A DNA stretch of 64,000 nt, from NCBI GenBank assembly GCA_030428255.1, contig JAUIBT010000002.1, positions 1-64,000 of the forward strand, given 5' to 3'. Below are positions 8,032-17,938 of this stretch, one piece after another. Position 1 is the first letter of the stretch. Each line of letters opens with the position of its first letter. Origin of the DNA: Alphaproteobacteria bacterium. GTDB taxonomy: Bacteria; Pseudomonadota; Alphaproteobacteria; UBA7985; JAUIBT01. Position numbers and translations under genes: made by a program. A model generated the notes under the pieces. The model had not been told where the DNA came from, did no database searches, and was given only the letters and a program-made list of their open reading frames with translations.

Positions 8032-8547
8032 TTAGCCCTCTTTACGAGGGCGACCGCGCTTACGTTTGGGCAGCTCTCCGTCAGGGCCAAGAATAGCGGG
8101 CATGGCATCTTCGCCAGGGCCCAGGCGCTTCATGAAATCGATCAGAGCGCGACGAGTCGCACCTTCTTCGATTTGGAAGAACACCTTCAGCAGTTCTGCG
8201 GCTTGCGGGTGAGCCATGAGGTCAATGCCGTAATCCTGCTTTTCTTCACGCAGCACGCCCTCGCTCGGCTCTTCGCCCGGCAGGACGAAAGCGTGCGCAG
8301 GCAGGCCTTCAAAGAAATACTCCACAGGCACATCAAGGATGCGTGACAGCTTATAGAGCCGCGCAGCCGAGATGCGGTTTTGTGCATTCTCAAACTTTTG
8401 GACCTGCTGGAATGACACTGACATTTTGCCTGCAACCGCAGACTGACTCATATTTTTTTGGATGCGGCGAACGCGCATCCGCTGACCAACGTGTACGTCG
8501 ATTGGATCAGGACCGTCTTCCTGGATCGTCATCACTTCCACCTTCAT
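8032..8547 (-). CDS. XRE-family transcriptional regulator with C-terminal AT-hook-like tail
   Basis: The 171-residue protein has a Cro/CI-type helix-turn-helix at about residues 18-75 (MRVRRIQKNMSQSAVAGKMSVSFQQVQKFENAQNRISAARLYKLSRIL), with the hallmark S-Q-x-x-V-A and Q-K-F-E-N. A linker of about 80 residues follows, then a basic tail KRKRGRPRK near 160-168 with the RGRPRK core of an AT-hook. An internal ATG at 8532 has AAGG 8 bases upstream and may be the real start. A regulator of this kind commonly sits between lnt and metK in alphaproteobacteria. Here it follows lnt after 138 bases, but metK is not beside it. Targets are unknown. Confidence 0.85.
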   Translation of the reverse strand: MKVEVMTIQEDGPDPIDVHVGQRMRVRRIQKNMSQSAVAGKMSVSFQQVQKFENAQNRISAARLYKLSRILDVPVEYFFEGLPAHAFVLPGEEPSEGVLREEKQDYGIDLMAHPQAAELLKVFFQIEEGATRRALIDFMKRLGPGEDAMPAILGPDGELPKRKRGRPRKEG

Positions 8548-8685
8548 TTCAAACTGTGCCTTGCCTCAGGCAAGACCCAAAGTAACCAAACTTTCGTTCA
8601 CTGCCATATAGCTAGACGTATCCAAATCTGAATACCAGCCTAAAGACAAAAACAAGGCATAAATTAGCCGAATGCGCGAGCCACC

Positions 8686-10344
8686 CTATTCCGAAGAACT
8701 ATTTGTTCTAGAAATAAGAATACCCGCCACGAAAAAGAGTAGCGCCACGAGCAACAATGCTGACACGTTACCAAATCTTGTAAAAATGGTCGTTTCCGAA
8801 ACTGATCGCGGTAAAAAACTAACTCTGTGCGATTGCAAACCGAGATCAATCGCGACAAGCTGTCGCCCTAAGCCGTCAAAAACACTCGAGATTCCCGGAT
8901 TCGAAACCCGCACAAGAGGGCGCCGACTTTCCACGGCGCGGATGCGTTGGATAGCTAAGTGTTGATGCGGGCCTGTGGATAACCCGAACCATCCGTCGTT
9001 GGTCAAGTTCAAAATGAAGGCTCCGCCTTGCTTTATTCCTTGAGCGTGAAAATTCGGAACGATTCCCTCATAACAAATCGACGGCAAGATTGCTGGCAGC
9101 CCCTTAACCTTTATAGGGTTTTTGGACGACCCGCTTGAGGTGTTAATAATGCCTCCCGTTACAGAGGGTATGCCATCTAACAAGGACTTAAATGGTACGT
9201 ATTCACCAAATGGCACCAAATATCTCTTGTTATAGTGCGCCACCTCCCGCCCCTGGTGATCTAGAACATCAAAGGCATTGTAGTAGAGAAGCGAGTCGCC
9301 CTCGCCGGCCTCAACCCGCAGGCTGCCCGTGATCAATTTGGTCTCGCGCGGCAGTATGCGGGCTAGGTAGCCTTGCAAAGCAGGGCGACGGTGCAAAACG
9401 TCTGGCACAGCGGCTTCAGGCCAGATCACTGCCATCAGAGGCCCCGCGTCGGGCTGCTCAGCGGCCTCGGCAATCGCAGCGCGGCTCAGGCGCAACATTC
9501 GTTCGATAACCCGCTCTTTCTGCTCAGCCGTTTGCAAGACCCCTTGCGCTGCGTTGGGCTGAATCAATGCAATTCGACCTTGCCCTTCGGTCAGCTCCTT
9601 TAGGCTCGGTTGCGTCAGCAAAACACCCGCGCTAAACCCCAAGTTGGCGAGCAAGGTCGCCCCGCCGAGCGCAAGACCGAGCCACCCGTGGGCCCTGGCC
9701 TGCATCAAACCCGCCCATGGCAAGAGTGCAAACAACAAGGCAATGGCCGACAGCAACCAAATGCCGCCGATGCTCGCGGGCTGCATCAACCAGGGTGTAA
9801 ATGCAAAGCTGTAGCCCAATAAGTTCCAAGGAAAGCCGGTAAACAGCCAGAGCTTGACCCACTCAATCAGCAACCAGGCCCCCGCAAAAGCAAGGGCGCC
9901 AGACCAGGACGCGCGCCGCCATGGCCCAAAATAGGCGACCAAGCTCCCGCCAGCTTGCAGAGCTGCCAAGAAGGCAGGGAGCAGGATCACGGGCACCGGC
10001 AGAAACCACCAAAAGGTCGCCATATCAGTTGTGATCGCGATGCCGATCCAATAGAGGCCAGCAACGAAAAACCCGAAGCTAAACCACCAGAGCCGAGCAA
10101 AAGCCGCCCGCCAGCTCGCCGCCGCCTGCCAAACCACAAACGCGGGCCCTAGGCACAAAGGAAGCAGCCAGAAGAAGAAAGTGGGAGCCATGGCCAGCGC
10201 CATAAGGCCGCCCAGGGCACACATGATTGCTGCCATCCGCCAGCCTGTTTGCTGGCAAAGCCACGTCACCAGATGCGCAAGGTCTGACGCCAACGCTGTC
10301 CCCCCTGTTCGCACAAGGCCCCCAACGCGCGCGGCGCCTGGCAT
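8686..10344 (-). CDS. lnt: Apolipoprotein N-acyltransferase
   Basis: Lnt transfers an acyl chain from a phospholipid to the N-terminal Cys of lipoproteins in the inner membrane. The 552-residue product has about six N-terminal membrane segments (to about residue 245) and a periplasmic nitrilase-type domain. The catalytic Glu310 (IWPEAAVPD), Lys373 (YNKRYLVPFGEY) and Cys424 (SICYEG) are all present. A last hydrophobic segment (LLLVALLFFVAGILI) anchors the C-terminus. The ATG shares a base with the stop of corC (TGATG), indicating translational coupling. The final 30 or so codons, and the region down to 8686, are AT-richer than the rest. It belongs to the miaB-phoH-ybeY-corC-lnt run. Confidence 0.95.
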   Translation of the reverse strand: MPGAARVGGLVRTGGTALASDLAHLVTWLCQQTGWRMAAIMCALGGLMALAMAPTFFFWLLPLCLGPAFVVWQAAASWRAAFARLWWFSFGFFVAGLYWIGIAITTDMATFWWFLPVPVILLPAFLAALQAGGSLVAYFGPWRRASWSGALAFAGAWLLIEWVKLWLFTGFPWNLLGYSFAFTPWLMQPASIGGIWLLSAIALLFALLPWAGLMQARAHGWLGLALGGATLLANLGFSAGVLLTQPSLKELTEGQGRIALIQPNAAQGVLQTAEQKERVIERMLRLSRAAIAEAAEQPDAGPLMAVIWPEAAVPDVLHRRPALQGYLARILPRETKLITGSLRVEAGEGDSLLYYNAFDVLDHQGREVAHYNKRYLVPFGEYVPFKSLLDGIPSVTGGIINTSSGSSKNPIKVKGLPAILPSICYEGIVPNFHAQGIKQGGAFILNLTNDGWFGLSTGPHQHLAIQRIRAVESRRPLVRVSNPGISSVFDGLGRQLVAIDLGLQSHRVSFLPRSVSETTIFTRFGNVSALLLVALLFFVAGILISRTNSSSE

Positions 10345-12002
10345 CAGGCACCCTGTTTGCGGGTTTGACTGACGAGCCCCTTGGCCGCCGCCAGGGACTT
10401 GGCGCGCATGCGCAGGCGCTTGATGCGGCGCGGGTCTGCCTCAACAACCAAAAAGCGCATGCCCGAGTCGTGTTCGATCAGCTCGTTGCGGGTCGGTACG
10501 CGACCGGCGACGTGGGTCACCAAGCCGCCCAGGGTATCCAGATCCTCTTCTCGCTCATCGTCGGTCAAGAATTCGCCGATCCGCTCCTCAAGCTCATCGA
10601 TGCGATAGCGCGCATCAATAATCCAGGTCCCGTCCGTTTGAGGCAGCAAAGCAGGCTCGCGATTGGCATCGTATTCGTCTGAGATGTCGCCGACAATCTC
10701 TTCAACCAGATCTTCAATGGTCACCAGGCCATCAATGCCGCCGAACTCATCCACAATCAGCGCCATGTGGTGGCGCTTGAGCTGCATATCCTGCAAGAGC
10801 TGCAATACCGGCATAGAGGGTGCTACAAACAGCACTTCACGCATAAAGTCCTGTACGCGAAATGCTTGGCTGTCCACATCGCCCCACAACAGATCTTTGA
10901 TGTGGATCATTCCCAGCACTTCGTCTTGCGACTCGCCGATGACGGGAAAGCGGGAATGGCCCGCCTCGCGCGCTTTGGCGACGATTTCATCCAAGCTCAT
11001 ATCATGGTTGATAAAGGCGATATCGGCCCGCGGCACCCGCACATCCTCAACCCGCGCGGTGCGCAGAGCGCGGATGTTATCCAGCAACAAGAGTTCCGCC
11101 GCATCAGCCACCGCCGCTGCTTTGACATCCGGTTCTGCATCCTCGGTGGGACTAACAATTGCCTCACTGGACTCAACGCGACGCCACCGAAGTTCCGGGC
11201 GCGGCAAGCGTGCAAGACCTTCGCCCAAACGACGCAAGGCGGCTGCCAAAACAATCCAAGCCCGCGCACCGGCTCGCGGGAGCTTGGCGTCCGACAAGGG
11301 ACTGGTAGAGGGCGCGCTTTGCGATGTTGGCCGGTTTGGCTCTTGGTCCACCTTTGTCTCTCTGCTCTGCACCAGATCGGCAGCCTTGGCAGCCGCTGAC
11401 GCGTTAGGCATTTCGGGTTGGTTTGCTTGTCTGATAGGGAACGCTGCCGCCCCGGAATCCTCCAGACGATTAGGCCCAGCGTCCTCAGCGGAAAGGGCTG
11501 CTGCCCCACTTGCGGCTTCCAGCACCACCAATTGCTCGGCACCTGGCTGCGGATCATCCACACGCAGGTCGGCAACGCCTTCATTAGGTCGCCCGGCGTC
11601 AAGGACGCATTCATTAGGTCGCCCAGCGTCAAGCAGGCCAGGCTTCAGCTCCGGGTCTTGCGTCACCTCTGGCTCCAGCGCTGGTAGGGCTTCTTGGCCG
11701 TCGCGGGTCAATAACCCGCCGTCGAGCGCGTGCAGCTTGGGGCGTTTGGCGCAGTCCGCGGTTGGCGTTTGCCAAGATTGCAGAGAGGACTCTAGGAGCG
11801 CGACGGTATCGTCTGTGCCGCCGTCATCTTGATCGCGTCTCAGCGCTTGCTCAGGGTCCTGGTCGGACGAAGCGCGCGACGCCCTGATCGATGGAGGCTC
11901 CGAAGGAGCCGGATCTGACGATGAGGCTTCGCTGTTCTGCGAAGATGCACTCGAGGCAGCGCTCGTCATGGGCGCTGAGGGATTTGGACTAGTCATGTAC
12001 AC
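10344..12002 (-). CDS. CorC/HlyC-type CBS-domain protein with a long N-terminal extension
   Basis: The C-terminal 300 residues are a cytosolic CorC: two CBS motifs (about 325-440, ADIAFINHDMSLDEIVAKA and MPVLQLLQDMQLKRHHMALIVDEFGGIDGLVTIEDL) and a CorC_HlyC transporter-associated domain (about 455-530). Such proteins are linked to Mg/Co efflux, with the ybeY-corC-lnt order conserved. The 552-residue length is nearly twice the usual 290-300. The first 240 residues are low-complexity, rich in Ser, Ala, Pro, Asp and Glu, and contain a 10-residue duplication (LDAGRPNE, 124-141). The start could be this ATG or the one two codons later. The extension is read as an intrinsically disordered tail. No ribosome site inside it clearly favours a shorter product. 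Confidence 0.85.
   Translation of the reverse strand: MYMTSPNPSAPMTSAASSASSQNSEASSSDPAPSEPPSIRASRASSDQDPEQALRRDQDDGGTDDTVALLESSLQSWQTPTADCAKRPKLHALDGGLLTRDGQEALPALEPEVTQDPELKPGLLDAGRPNECVLDAGRPNEGVADLRVDDPQPGAEQLVVLEAASGAAALSAEDAGPNRLEDSGAAAFPIRQANQPEMPNASAAAKAADLVQSRETKVDQEPNRPTSQSAPSTSPLSDAKLPRAGARAWIVLAAALRRLGEGLARLPRPELRWRRVESSEAIVSPTEDAEPDVKAAAVADAAELLLLDNIRALRTARVEDVRVPRADIAFINHDMSLDEIVAKAREAGHSRFPVIGESQDEVLGMIHIKDLLWGDVDSQAFRVQDFMREVLFVAPSMPVLQLLQDMQLKRHHMALIVDEFGGIDGLVTIEDLVEEIVGDISDEYDANREPALLPQTDGTWIIDARYRIDELEERIGEFLTDDEREEDLDTLGGLVTHVAGRVPTRNELIEHDSGMRFLVVEADPRRIKRLRMRAKSLAAAKGLVSQTRKQGA
11581..11640. repeat. Tandem duplication of 30 bp inside corC
   Basis: Two adjacent 30-bp copies (11581-11610 and 11611-11640) begin with the same 14 bases and differ at a few positions afterwards. 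They encode the duplicated LDAGRPNE block in the N-terminal extension, and the frame is kept. Confidence 0.85.
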
Positions 12003-12139
12003 AAGTAAAGGTGATGCCTAAGAAGACTGTGAGCCATATGGGAAGAAAATGCCAGCAAGAAAAGGGGCGCAGATGGGCTCAAACTCACCTATTTAGCGCT
12101 GACTTGTGCAAAAGTGATGAAACCTACACGGGTAAACCT

Positions 12140-12667
12140 TCAGCCCTCAATCGCGGCGTAAGGGTCAGGCCAGCCCAGATCGGCCAGCACGGCGCGCTCT
12201 AGCGCCTCCATACGCTCCGCCTCGGCATCCTGCAAGTGGTCATATCCCAAAAGATGCAAACAGCCATGCACGACCAGGTGTTGCAGATGGGCATCCAGAG
12301 GCTTGGCTTGCTGTTGGGCCTCGCGCTGGCAGGTCTCAAAAGCCAGGACGATATCGCCGATCATCCAGGGTGGCGCCGCCGGACCCAGCGCTGGGTCAGG
12401 CAAGAGGCACTCGTCTTGCGGGAAGGACAGAACGTTGGTCGGCTGGTCCTTGTCGCGATAGTCAGCATTCAAGGCCTGAACGCTGGCATCATCGCCCAAG
12501 ACCAAGCTGCCGTCGCCGGTCGCCAGCGCGGCTGCGATGGCCTCATCGTCAAACCCGGCCTCTGCCAGCCCCCGCGCCAAGGCAAGGCGCGCCGCCGCCT
12601 CGCACAAGGTCTCAACCTGGGGCAAAGTGGTCTGCCAGGCCTGATGCTCTAGCAGTATGCTGAGCAT
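12140..12667 (-). CDS. ybeY: Endoribonuclease YbeY (16S rRNA maturation)
   Basis: YbeY is a zinc-dependent single-strand RNase needed for 16S rRNA 3-prime maturation and late 70S quality control. The 175-residue protein carries the metal site H-x3-H-x5-H in [11 protein letters not shown] (His134, His138, His144), preceded by the conserved NVLSFP block at about 78-83. It starts directly after the phoH stop (TAGATG) and is followed 137 bases later by corC, the common alphaproteobacterial order. Confidence 0.95.
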   Translation of the reverse strand: MLSILLEHQAWQTTLPQVETLCEAAARLALARGLAEAGFDDEAIAAALATGDGSLVLGDDASVQALNADYRDKDQPTNVLSFPQDECLLPDPALGPAAPPWMIGDIVLAFETCQREAQQQAKPLDAHLQHLVVHGCLHLLGYDHLQDAEAERMEALERAVLADLGWPDPYAAIEG

Positions 12668-13759
12668 CTAAGCCCCCTCGCCCGCAGGCCCTTTGCGCGG
12701 TTCGGCGTGCTGTTCGTAGGCGTTCAAGATCTTGGCCACCAAATCGTGGCGCATAACATCGGCATTGCTGAACTGCATCACGCCGATTTCGTCCAGCCCG
12801 CCCAGCTTGTTGCGCGCATCGCGCAGGCCCGAGATTTGCTGGGGCGGCAGGTCAACCTGGCTCAAGTCGCCATTGATCACCATGCGCGAGCGATGGCCTA
12901 GACGCGTTAAGAACATCTTCATTTGCATGGCGCTGGTGTTTTGCGCCTCGTCAAGGATGACATAGGCATCTTTGAGCGTGCGCCCGCGCATAAAGGCCAG
13001 GGGCGCAACCTCAATCACGCCCGAGTCTAGATCGCGTTGGGTCTCACGCGGGCCAACCAATTCGTTCAGAGCGTCATAGATGGGCCGCAAATAGGGATCG
13101 ACCTTGTCCTTGAGGTCGCCTGGCAGAAAGCCCAAGCGCTCGCCCGCTTCGACTGCAGGTCGCGAGATGATTAGGCGTTGAACCTCGCCCTTTTGCAAAA
13201 GCTGAATGCCCTTGGCGACCGCCAGAAAGGTCTTGCCGGTGCCCGCTGGCCCCAGACCAAACACCAGCTCATAGTGATCCAGCAGGCGCATATAGCGGTT
13301 TTGCGCTGGATTTCCCGCGACCACGGTCTTGTTGCGCAAAGGCCAAGAGGCGCGCTCTTCCTCGCTATCAGGAGCCAAGTTGGCCGCGATAGCTGCGGAC
13401 GTTCGCATCGCCCTGCCCCGCGTCTGTTGCTCCGCTCCACCAATATTTGCAGCCGCTGCTGCGCCCACCGGCGCCCCCGCCGCGCGATCCAGCGCAAAGC
13501 GGTAGGCTGCGTCCACTTCTTCAAGCGAGATTTCCTGCCCCTGGCGCGCACGGTCTTGCAGAGCCTCCAGCATGGCCAGAGCCAACGCCTGCGCTTCACC
13601 ACTGCCAGACACCAGCAACACGGCACCGCGCGAGCTGCAATGTGCCCCGCTGCGATAGTCCAAGCGCGTCAGGTTCTCGTCGTGCGCACCGCAGACCCTT
13701 TGGGCCAGCTCGTTGGTGTCGAATTCAAAGCGCTGTGGCGCGCTCACTCTAGCGGTCAT
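12668..13759 (-). CDS. PhoH-family ATPase
   Basis: The 363-residue protein has the PhoH P-loop GPAGTGKT (170-177) and a Walker B in [13 protein letters not shown], typical of the YbeZ/PhoL group that is almost always next to ybeY and thought to work with it in RNA metabolism. The N-terminal 140 residues carry a KH-like segment and a variable linker. Its ATG overlaps the miaB stop as ATGA, so translation is probably coupled. Family length and context make this call firm, although the exact RNA substrate of PhoH proteins is not established. Confidence 0.93.
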   Translation of the reverse strand: MTARVSAPQRFEFDTNELAQRVCGAHDENLTRLDYRSGAHCSSRGAVLLVSGSGEAQALALAMLEALQDRARQGQEISLEEVDAAYRFALDRAAGAPVGAAAAANIGGAEQQTRGRAMRTSAAIAANLAPDSEEERASWPLRNKTVVAGNPAQNRYMRLLDHYELVFGLGPAGTGKTFLAVAKGIQLLQKGEVQRLIISRPAVEAGERLGFLPGDLKDKVDPYLRPIYDALNELVGPRETQRDLDSGVIEVAPLAFMRGRTLKDAYVILDEAQNTSAMQMKMFLTRLGHRSRMVINGDLSQVDLPPQQISGLRDARNKLGGLDEIGVMQFSNADVMRHDLVAKILNAYEQHAEPRKGPAGEGA

Positions 13760-15183
13760 GCAGCCTGGGTCTGGGTCGGAGTGTGGGAAAGGTCGTGGGT
13801 CACAACGGTGCCCGAGATAGAGTTAGCTCCGGCATAGGTGACGTCAATATCCACGATCTTGCCGATCAAACGCTGAGGGGCTTCGACGTGGACCGCCTGC
13901 ATGTAGGGGCTGCGGCCAACAAGCTGGCCCTCGACGCGCCCAGCGCGCTCCATCAGTACCGACAGACGGCGGCCCTTTGTGGCGTGGTTAAAGGCTTCTT
14001 GCTGAGCGTTCAGCAGCTCTTGCAACATGGCCAGGCGTTGAGACTTGACCTCTTCGGGCACCTGAGCTGCGATATCAGCAGCGGGTGTGCCGGGGCGCGG
14101 TGAATACTTAAAAGAATAAGCCGCCGCATAAGAGACTTGGGTGACAATATTCAGCGTCTCGGCGAAATCTTGGTCCGTCTCACCGGGGAAGCCAACGATA
14201 AAGTCACCAGACAGGGCCAAATCCGGGCGCATGTCACGCAAGCGCGCAATGACATCCAAGTATTGCTGGCGCGTGTGCTTACGGTTCATGGCGGCCAAGA
14301 TCTTGTCCGATCCCGCCTGCACCGGCAGATGGAAATAGGGCATGAGTTTGGGTTGGTCGCGGAAGGCCTCATAGAGGTCGTCGGTCATATCGTTGGGGTG
14401 TGAGGTCGTGAAGCGGATGCGCTCCAAGCCGTCGATCTCGGCCAGGCCGTTGATCAACTGCCCCAGGCCCCATGTCTGCCCAAAGGCGGTCTCGCCGTGA
14501 TAAGCGTTGACGTTTTGTCCCAGCAAGGTCAGCTCGCACACGCCCTGGTCAACCAGCCGCTTGGCCTCATCCAGCACCTGAGCAACAGGGCGTGAAAATT
14601 CAGCGCCGCGGGTATAGGGCACGACGCAGAAGCTACAGAACTTGTCGCAGCCCTCTTGCACTGTCAAAAAGGCTGCCGGGCCCTGGCTTTCGGTCTCGGC
14701 CACCAACTCGTCAAACTTTTGTTCGACGGGGAAATCAGTATCCACCAGACGCAAAGGCTTGCGCTTGGCGGGCTTGTGGCCAGCCTCGGCGGCGGCGACT
14801 TGCAGGCGATCACGTTCGGCGCGGTCCTGCTCGACCTGGCGCAACAGCTCGGGCAGCCGGTGGTAGGTCTGAGGTCCGAACACCAAGTCAACCGCAGGCG
14901 CGCGGCGCACCATCTCCTGACCCTCTGCCTGGGCGACGCAGCCCGCGACGCCAATGATGACATCGCCACCGTCCTGCTTGAGCTTTTTCAAACGCCCCAG
15001 CTCGGTATAGACTTTCTCGGCCGCCTTCTCGCGGATGTGGCAGGTATTGAGAATGATGAAGTCCGCCTCTTCAGGCGTCTCACCCAGCTCGTAGCCAAGC
15101 GGCTTGAGGGTGTCGATCATGCGCTGGCTGTCATAGACGTTCATTTGGCAGCCGTAGGTCTTGATAAAGAGTTTTTTGCTCAC
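13756..15183 (-). CDS. miaB: tRNA-2-methylthio-N6-dimethylallyladenosine synthase
   Basis: MiaB adds a methylthio group to i6A37 of tRNAs reading UNN codons. The 475-residue protein shows the N-terminal cluster cysteines Cys12 (YGCQMN), Cys48 ([10 protein letters not shown]) and Cys82 (AGCVAQ), and the radical-SAM cluster CDKFCSFC (Cys179, 183, 186). A C-terminal TRAM domain starts near residue 400 ([33 protein letters not shown]). It is the first gene of the miaB-phoH-ybeY-corC-lnt run and lies 166 bases from mucR, with the mucR terminator between. Confidence 0.97.
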   Translation of the reverse strand: MSKKLFIKTYGCQMNVYDSQRMIDTLKPLGYELGETPEEADFIILNTCHIREKAAEKVYTELGRLKKLKQDGGDVIIGVAGCVAQAEGQEMVRRAPAVDLVFGPQTYHRLPELLRQVEQDRAERDRLQVAAAEAGHKPAKRKPLRLVDTDFPVEQKFDELVAETESQGPAAFLTVQEGCDKFCSFCVVPYTRGAEFSRPVAQVLDEAKRLVDQGVCELTLLGQNVNAYHGETAFGQTWGLGQLINGLAEIDGLERIRFTTSHPNDMTDDLYEAFRDQPKLMPYFHLPVQAGSDKILAAMNRKHTRQQYLDVIARLRDMRPDLALSGDFIVGFPGETDQDFAETLNIVTQVSYAAAYSFKYSPRPGTPAADIAAQVPEEVKSQRLAMLQELLNAQQEAFNHATKGRRLSVLMERAGRVEGQLVGRSPYMQAVHVEAPQRLIGKIVDIDVTYAGANSISGTVVTHDLSHTPTQTQAA

Positions 15184-15268
15184 GAGGTGCTCTAGCTGGG
15201 GGCTTTTCGGGATAGCGCGGACCTAAGGCCGCACGCGACTTCTGACAAACTGGCATAGCTGGCAGAAC

Positions 15269-15298
15269 AAAAAAAGGGAAGCCGCAAAGCCTCCCCTT
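15269..15298 (-). terminator. Terminator of mucR
   Basis: On the minus strand GGGAGGC-tttgc-GGCTTCCC (one mismatch) forms a stem followed by seven T. It lies 50 bases past the mucR stop and separates that gene from miaB. Confidence 0.8.
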
Positions 15299-15349
15299 AA
15301 ATTGTTCGCCCGGCCCAAGACAAAGAATGCCTGGGACGTTGGCAGGCGC

Positions 15350-15772
15350 TTAGCGGCGCTTGCCTTTGGTTTTGCTGCGGTTGCCCAGACCAATGGTCTT
15401 GGCCAGCTCTGAACGCTGCTTGGCATAGTTGGGGGCGACCATGGGGTAATCAGATGGCAAGCCCCAACGCTGACGGTAGTCGTCAGGTGTCATATCATAG
15501 GCCGTCTTCAAGTGGCGCTTGAGCATCTTCAGCTTCTTGCCGTCTTCCAGACAAACAATAAAGTCGGGTTGGATTGACTTCTTGATCGGAACAGCAGGCT
15601 GCAAGATTTCTTCTTCTTCCTCGGGCTCATCATTGATGGCGGCCAGAGTTGCATGCACTTCTTTGATCAAGTTGGGCAAATCTGCCATCGCAACTGAATT
15701 GTTAGCCACATGCGCCGAAACGATCTCCGCAGTCAGCTCAAGAATTCGATCATCTTGGATCATATCTTCCAT
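15350..15772 (-). CDS. mucR: MucR/Ros-family transcriptional regulator
   Basis: The 140-residue product matches MucR/Ros along its length: an N-terminal oligomerisation region (ILELTAEIVSAHVANNSVAMADLPNLI), an acidic linker (EPEEEEEI) and the DNA-binding block DFIVCLEDGKKLKMLKRHL...MTPDDYRQRWGLPSDYPMVAPNYA. MucR proteins bind AT-rich DNA and repress exopolysaccharide, motility and symbiosis genes. The usual second zinc Cys is Asp (CLED) and the second ligand His after RHL is missing (RHLKTAY), so metal binding may be weak or absent, as in some Mesorhizobium homologues. I start at ATG 15772 (MEDMIQ), as family members do. An upstream frame start adds 17 residues. Confidence 0.93.
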   Translation of the reverse strand: MEDMIQDDRILELTAEIVSAHVANNSVAMADLPNLIKEVHATLAAINDEPEEEEEILQPAVPIKKSIQPDFIVCLEDGKKLKMLKRHLKTAYDMTPDDYRQRWGLPSDYPMVAPNYAKQRSELAKTIGLGNRSKTKGKRR

Positions 15773-15866
15773 AATGGGTGATCTCTCTATTAATTTGTTC
15801 TGAGGTTTTGCTAGTGACCGCACGATACTGATCTGATTATTGTCTGTAAAGGGACAATATAGGTCG

Positions 15867-16355
15867 TTAGGCTATTTCTTCGCGAGCCAGTACCAATGCA
15901 TCTGCTTTGGCGCCATATGATGTGTTGTAATAATTCTTTCTTATTCCGACTTGATTAAACGCAAAGCGATCATACAGCGCCCGCGCGGGCAAATTATCCA
16001 CCGAAACGTCCAATATTATTCGCCTAATTCCGCATGCTTTACATATTTCGAGGGTTTCTTGCAGCAGCCAAGCCCCCAGGCCTTGACCCCGCACCTGCGG
16101 CTGGACGGCGATCGACAGCAATTCGCCTTCATCGGCAACGAGCTGGAACAACGCGTATCCCAAAGGCTGATCGTCGCCCATCACCAGCCAAGCGCGATGG
16201 CCCGGCAATGCCAGCAAGCGCGCAAAGGCGTCCTGGCCCCAAGCAGTTTCAAAGCAAGCTGCCTGTAGCTCAGCGAGCACGGGTGCAAAATTGATAGAGA
16301 CTTCGGCAAGCTTGAGTGTGCCTTGCTGGCTTTGCGGGGCTGGCCGGTCAGCCAT
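15867..16355 (-). CDS. rimI: GNAT acetyltransferase, RimI-type
   Basis: The 162-residue GNAT protein has the acetyl-CoA loop QVRGQGLGAWLL (about 87-98) and the RimI-like C-terminal part IILDVSVDNLPARALYDRFAFNQVGIRKNYY, in which N-x-x-A-R-x-L-Y-x-x-x-F and R-x-x-Y-Y are typical. RimI acetylates the N-terminus of ribosomal protein S18. The gene is 5 bases downstream of a glucosaminidase-like gene and upstream of mucR. In many alphaproteobacteria the gene before rimI is tsaB, which is not seen in this window. Confidence 0.85.
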   Translation of the reverse strand: MADRPAPQSQQGTLKLAEVSINFAPVLAELQAACFETAWGQDAFARLLALPGHRAWLVMGDDQPLGYALFQLVADEGELLSIAVQPQVRGQGLGAWLLQETLEICKACGIRRIILDVSVDNLPARALYDRFAFNQVGIRKNYYNTSYGAKADALVLAREEIA

Positions 16356-16360
16356 CCCGT

Positions 16361-17809
16361 TTAGGCCTGCTGCTTAGCGGCAAGTTCGGCCATGATGATA
16401 TCCAATGAACTTCGGTCGAACGACACGTACCAGGCCTCTTGCTGATCGAGTAGACGCGCCGAATTGAATTGATCCAGACGGTTTTCTTTGATCAAGCGTT
16501 TGATGTTGCGGATATACTTGCTGCGTTCGGTCGAATAGGCCTGCAAGTGGGGCATCAGCTCGATACCCGACGGAGTAGCACGTTCCTCCAAAATGACTTG
16601 GCGTTGATAGCGCATGTCCGAATACTTGTGATGGCGGTTCAAATTCAGCGCATAAGAAGCGATGGACTCGTGCAGGCTTTCAAAGCCGCGCACTTTAAAG
16701 CTCTCATCTTCGTCGCGACGATAAGGCACCAGACCGTCGGCTTCATCGCTCCAAACCCTTTGGCCGAACAGCGCGTTGATCTTGAGGGCAAAGCGCGAGG
16801 TGCCCCAGCCGGTCTCTTCAATCGCCTGCGCCAAGATCATATCGACGGGCAAAGGTGCGACCTTTTCCAGCAGGCTTTCGACGGTCCCGTCTTGCTCATA
16901 GTATTTTTCCGCCAGAGCCTGCAGCCAAGGGTCGCCCGTCCGTTCGATCGGCCCTTCATAGTCTAACGACAGCAATTGGCTGCGCTCGGCTTCTATCTCG
17001 GCATTGACCGACAGAGCCAGCGGCAGAACGATGGCGATGAACACCTGCTTGCGCGCTTCCAAATCGGTCATGTCGGACAGATTGTGCGGCAAGCCGTCAA
17101 AGAAAATCGGCTTTACTCCCTGACCAGCGCGCACCGACGCTACGTCTTGCTGAGCGCGGTCAAGCATGGCTTGAACGTCTTGGCGGTCGTTGTGAACCAC
17201 GAAATCGGTGCGTGTATGGGCCTGCGCCGCAGTGGCATCCAAAGCGGAGGTGCCATCAGCACGGCGGGCAAAACGCGGCAGGCTGTCGCTAGCGGACACG
17301 CCCGCTCCTGCGGGCAGACTGCGCGCATCAACCAGCGGCCGCAGGGCTTGCGATGTCGAGTAGGTCAAAGAGGCGGTTTGCAGGTCGCCGCCGCTCTGCT
17401 TGCGGCTCTCAGCCTGGGCCAAAGCGATTTGCGCGCGCGCCAGCGTGTCATTCCAAGTGGGGCGCGGTTGTAAGACGCCCGTCACCAAGGGCGAGCAGCT
17501 TGATGCGACCGTCAGCCAACCCAAAACGCTGACCGTCAGTCCCCAGCGGGTCCAGCGGCCAAGCCTTGATCCGCCGCTGCGAGCGTCTTGCGGCCATTCA
17601 GCGCCGTCATAGCCGCCAAAGTTATCTGCATAATCTGAATAACCAGCAGACTGAGGATAGGCAGGATCATAACTCCAGCCCGCGTGACTTACGGACGCAA
17701 ACCGCCCGCGCTGCGCCATTGGCGCGCGCTGGCGCGTGTTCCATGTGTCCCGTGAATTCCCAGGTGTCGCTGCTTGTTCGTACCGCGATGCCAAGTACTT
17801 GATCCCCAA
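16361..17809 (-). CDS. Membrane-anchored glucosaminidase (Bax-like) domain protein
   Basis: The 482-residue protein has a polar N-terminal tail, one hydrophobic segment at about 89-107 (WGLTVSVLGWLTVASSCSPLV), a variable linker and, from about residue 300, a Bax/glucosaminidase domain: VDMILAQAIEETGWGTSRFA with the presumed catalytic Glu, then INALFGQRVW and FESLHESIASYALNLNRHHKY. Such domains cleave glucosaminyl bonds of peptidoglycan in the periplasm. The start is the first ATG; MAQRGRF 30 residues later is an alternative. It is followed 5 bases later by rimI. Substrate and cleavage specificity are inferred from the fold only. Confidence 0.85.
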   Translation of the reverse strand: MGIKYLASRYEQAATPGNSRDTWNTRQRAPMAQRGRFASVSHAGWSYDPAYPQSAGYSDYADNFGGYDGAEWPQDARSGGSRLGRWTRWGLTVSVLGWLTVASSCSPLVTGVLQPRPTWNDTLARAQIALAQAESRKQSGGDLQTASLTYSTSQALRPLVDARSLPAGAGVSASDSLPRFARRADGTSALDATAAQAHTRTDFVVHNDRQDVQAMLDRAQQDVASVRAGQGVKPIFFDGLPHNLSDMTDLEARKQVFIAIVLPLALSVNAEIEAERSQLLSLDYEGPIERTGDPWLQALAEKYYEQDGTVESLLEKVAPLPVDMILAQAIEETGWGTSRFALKINALFGQRVWSDEADGLVPYRRDEDESFKVRGFESLHESIASYALNLNRHHKYSDMRYQRQVILEERATPSGIELMPHLQAYSTERSKYIRNIKRLIKENRLDQFNSARLLDQQEAWYVSFDRSSLDIIMAELAAKQQA

Positions 17810-17938
17810 TATATTTATTGAGGTTCAAGTTACGGCCTAGCGCGCTTCAGCGTTACTATTGCCCTACAACCCTAGCAAGTAACTCTGCGATCTCGACGTG
17901 CAATGCGTACTAGAGGTTTAGTGGCGATTACCGCAAAC

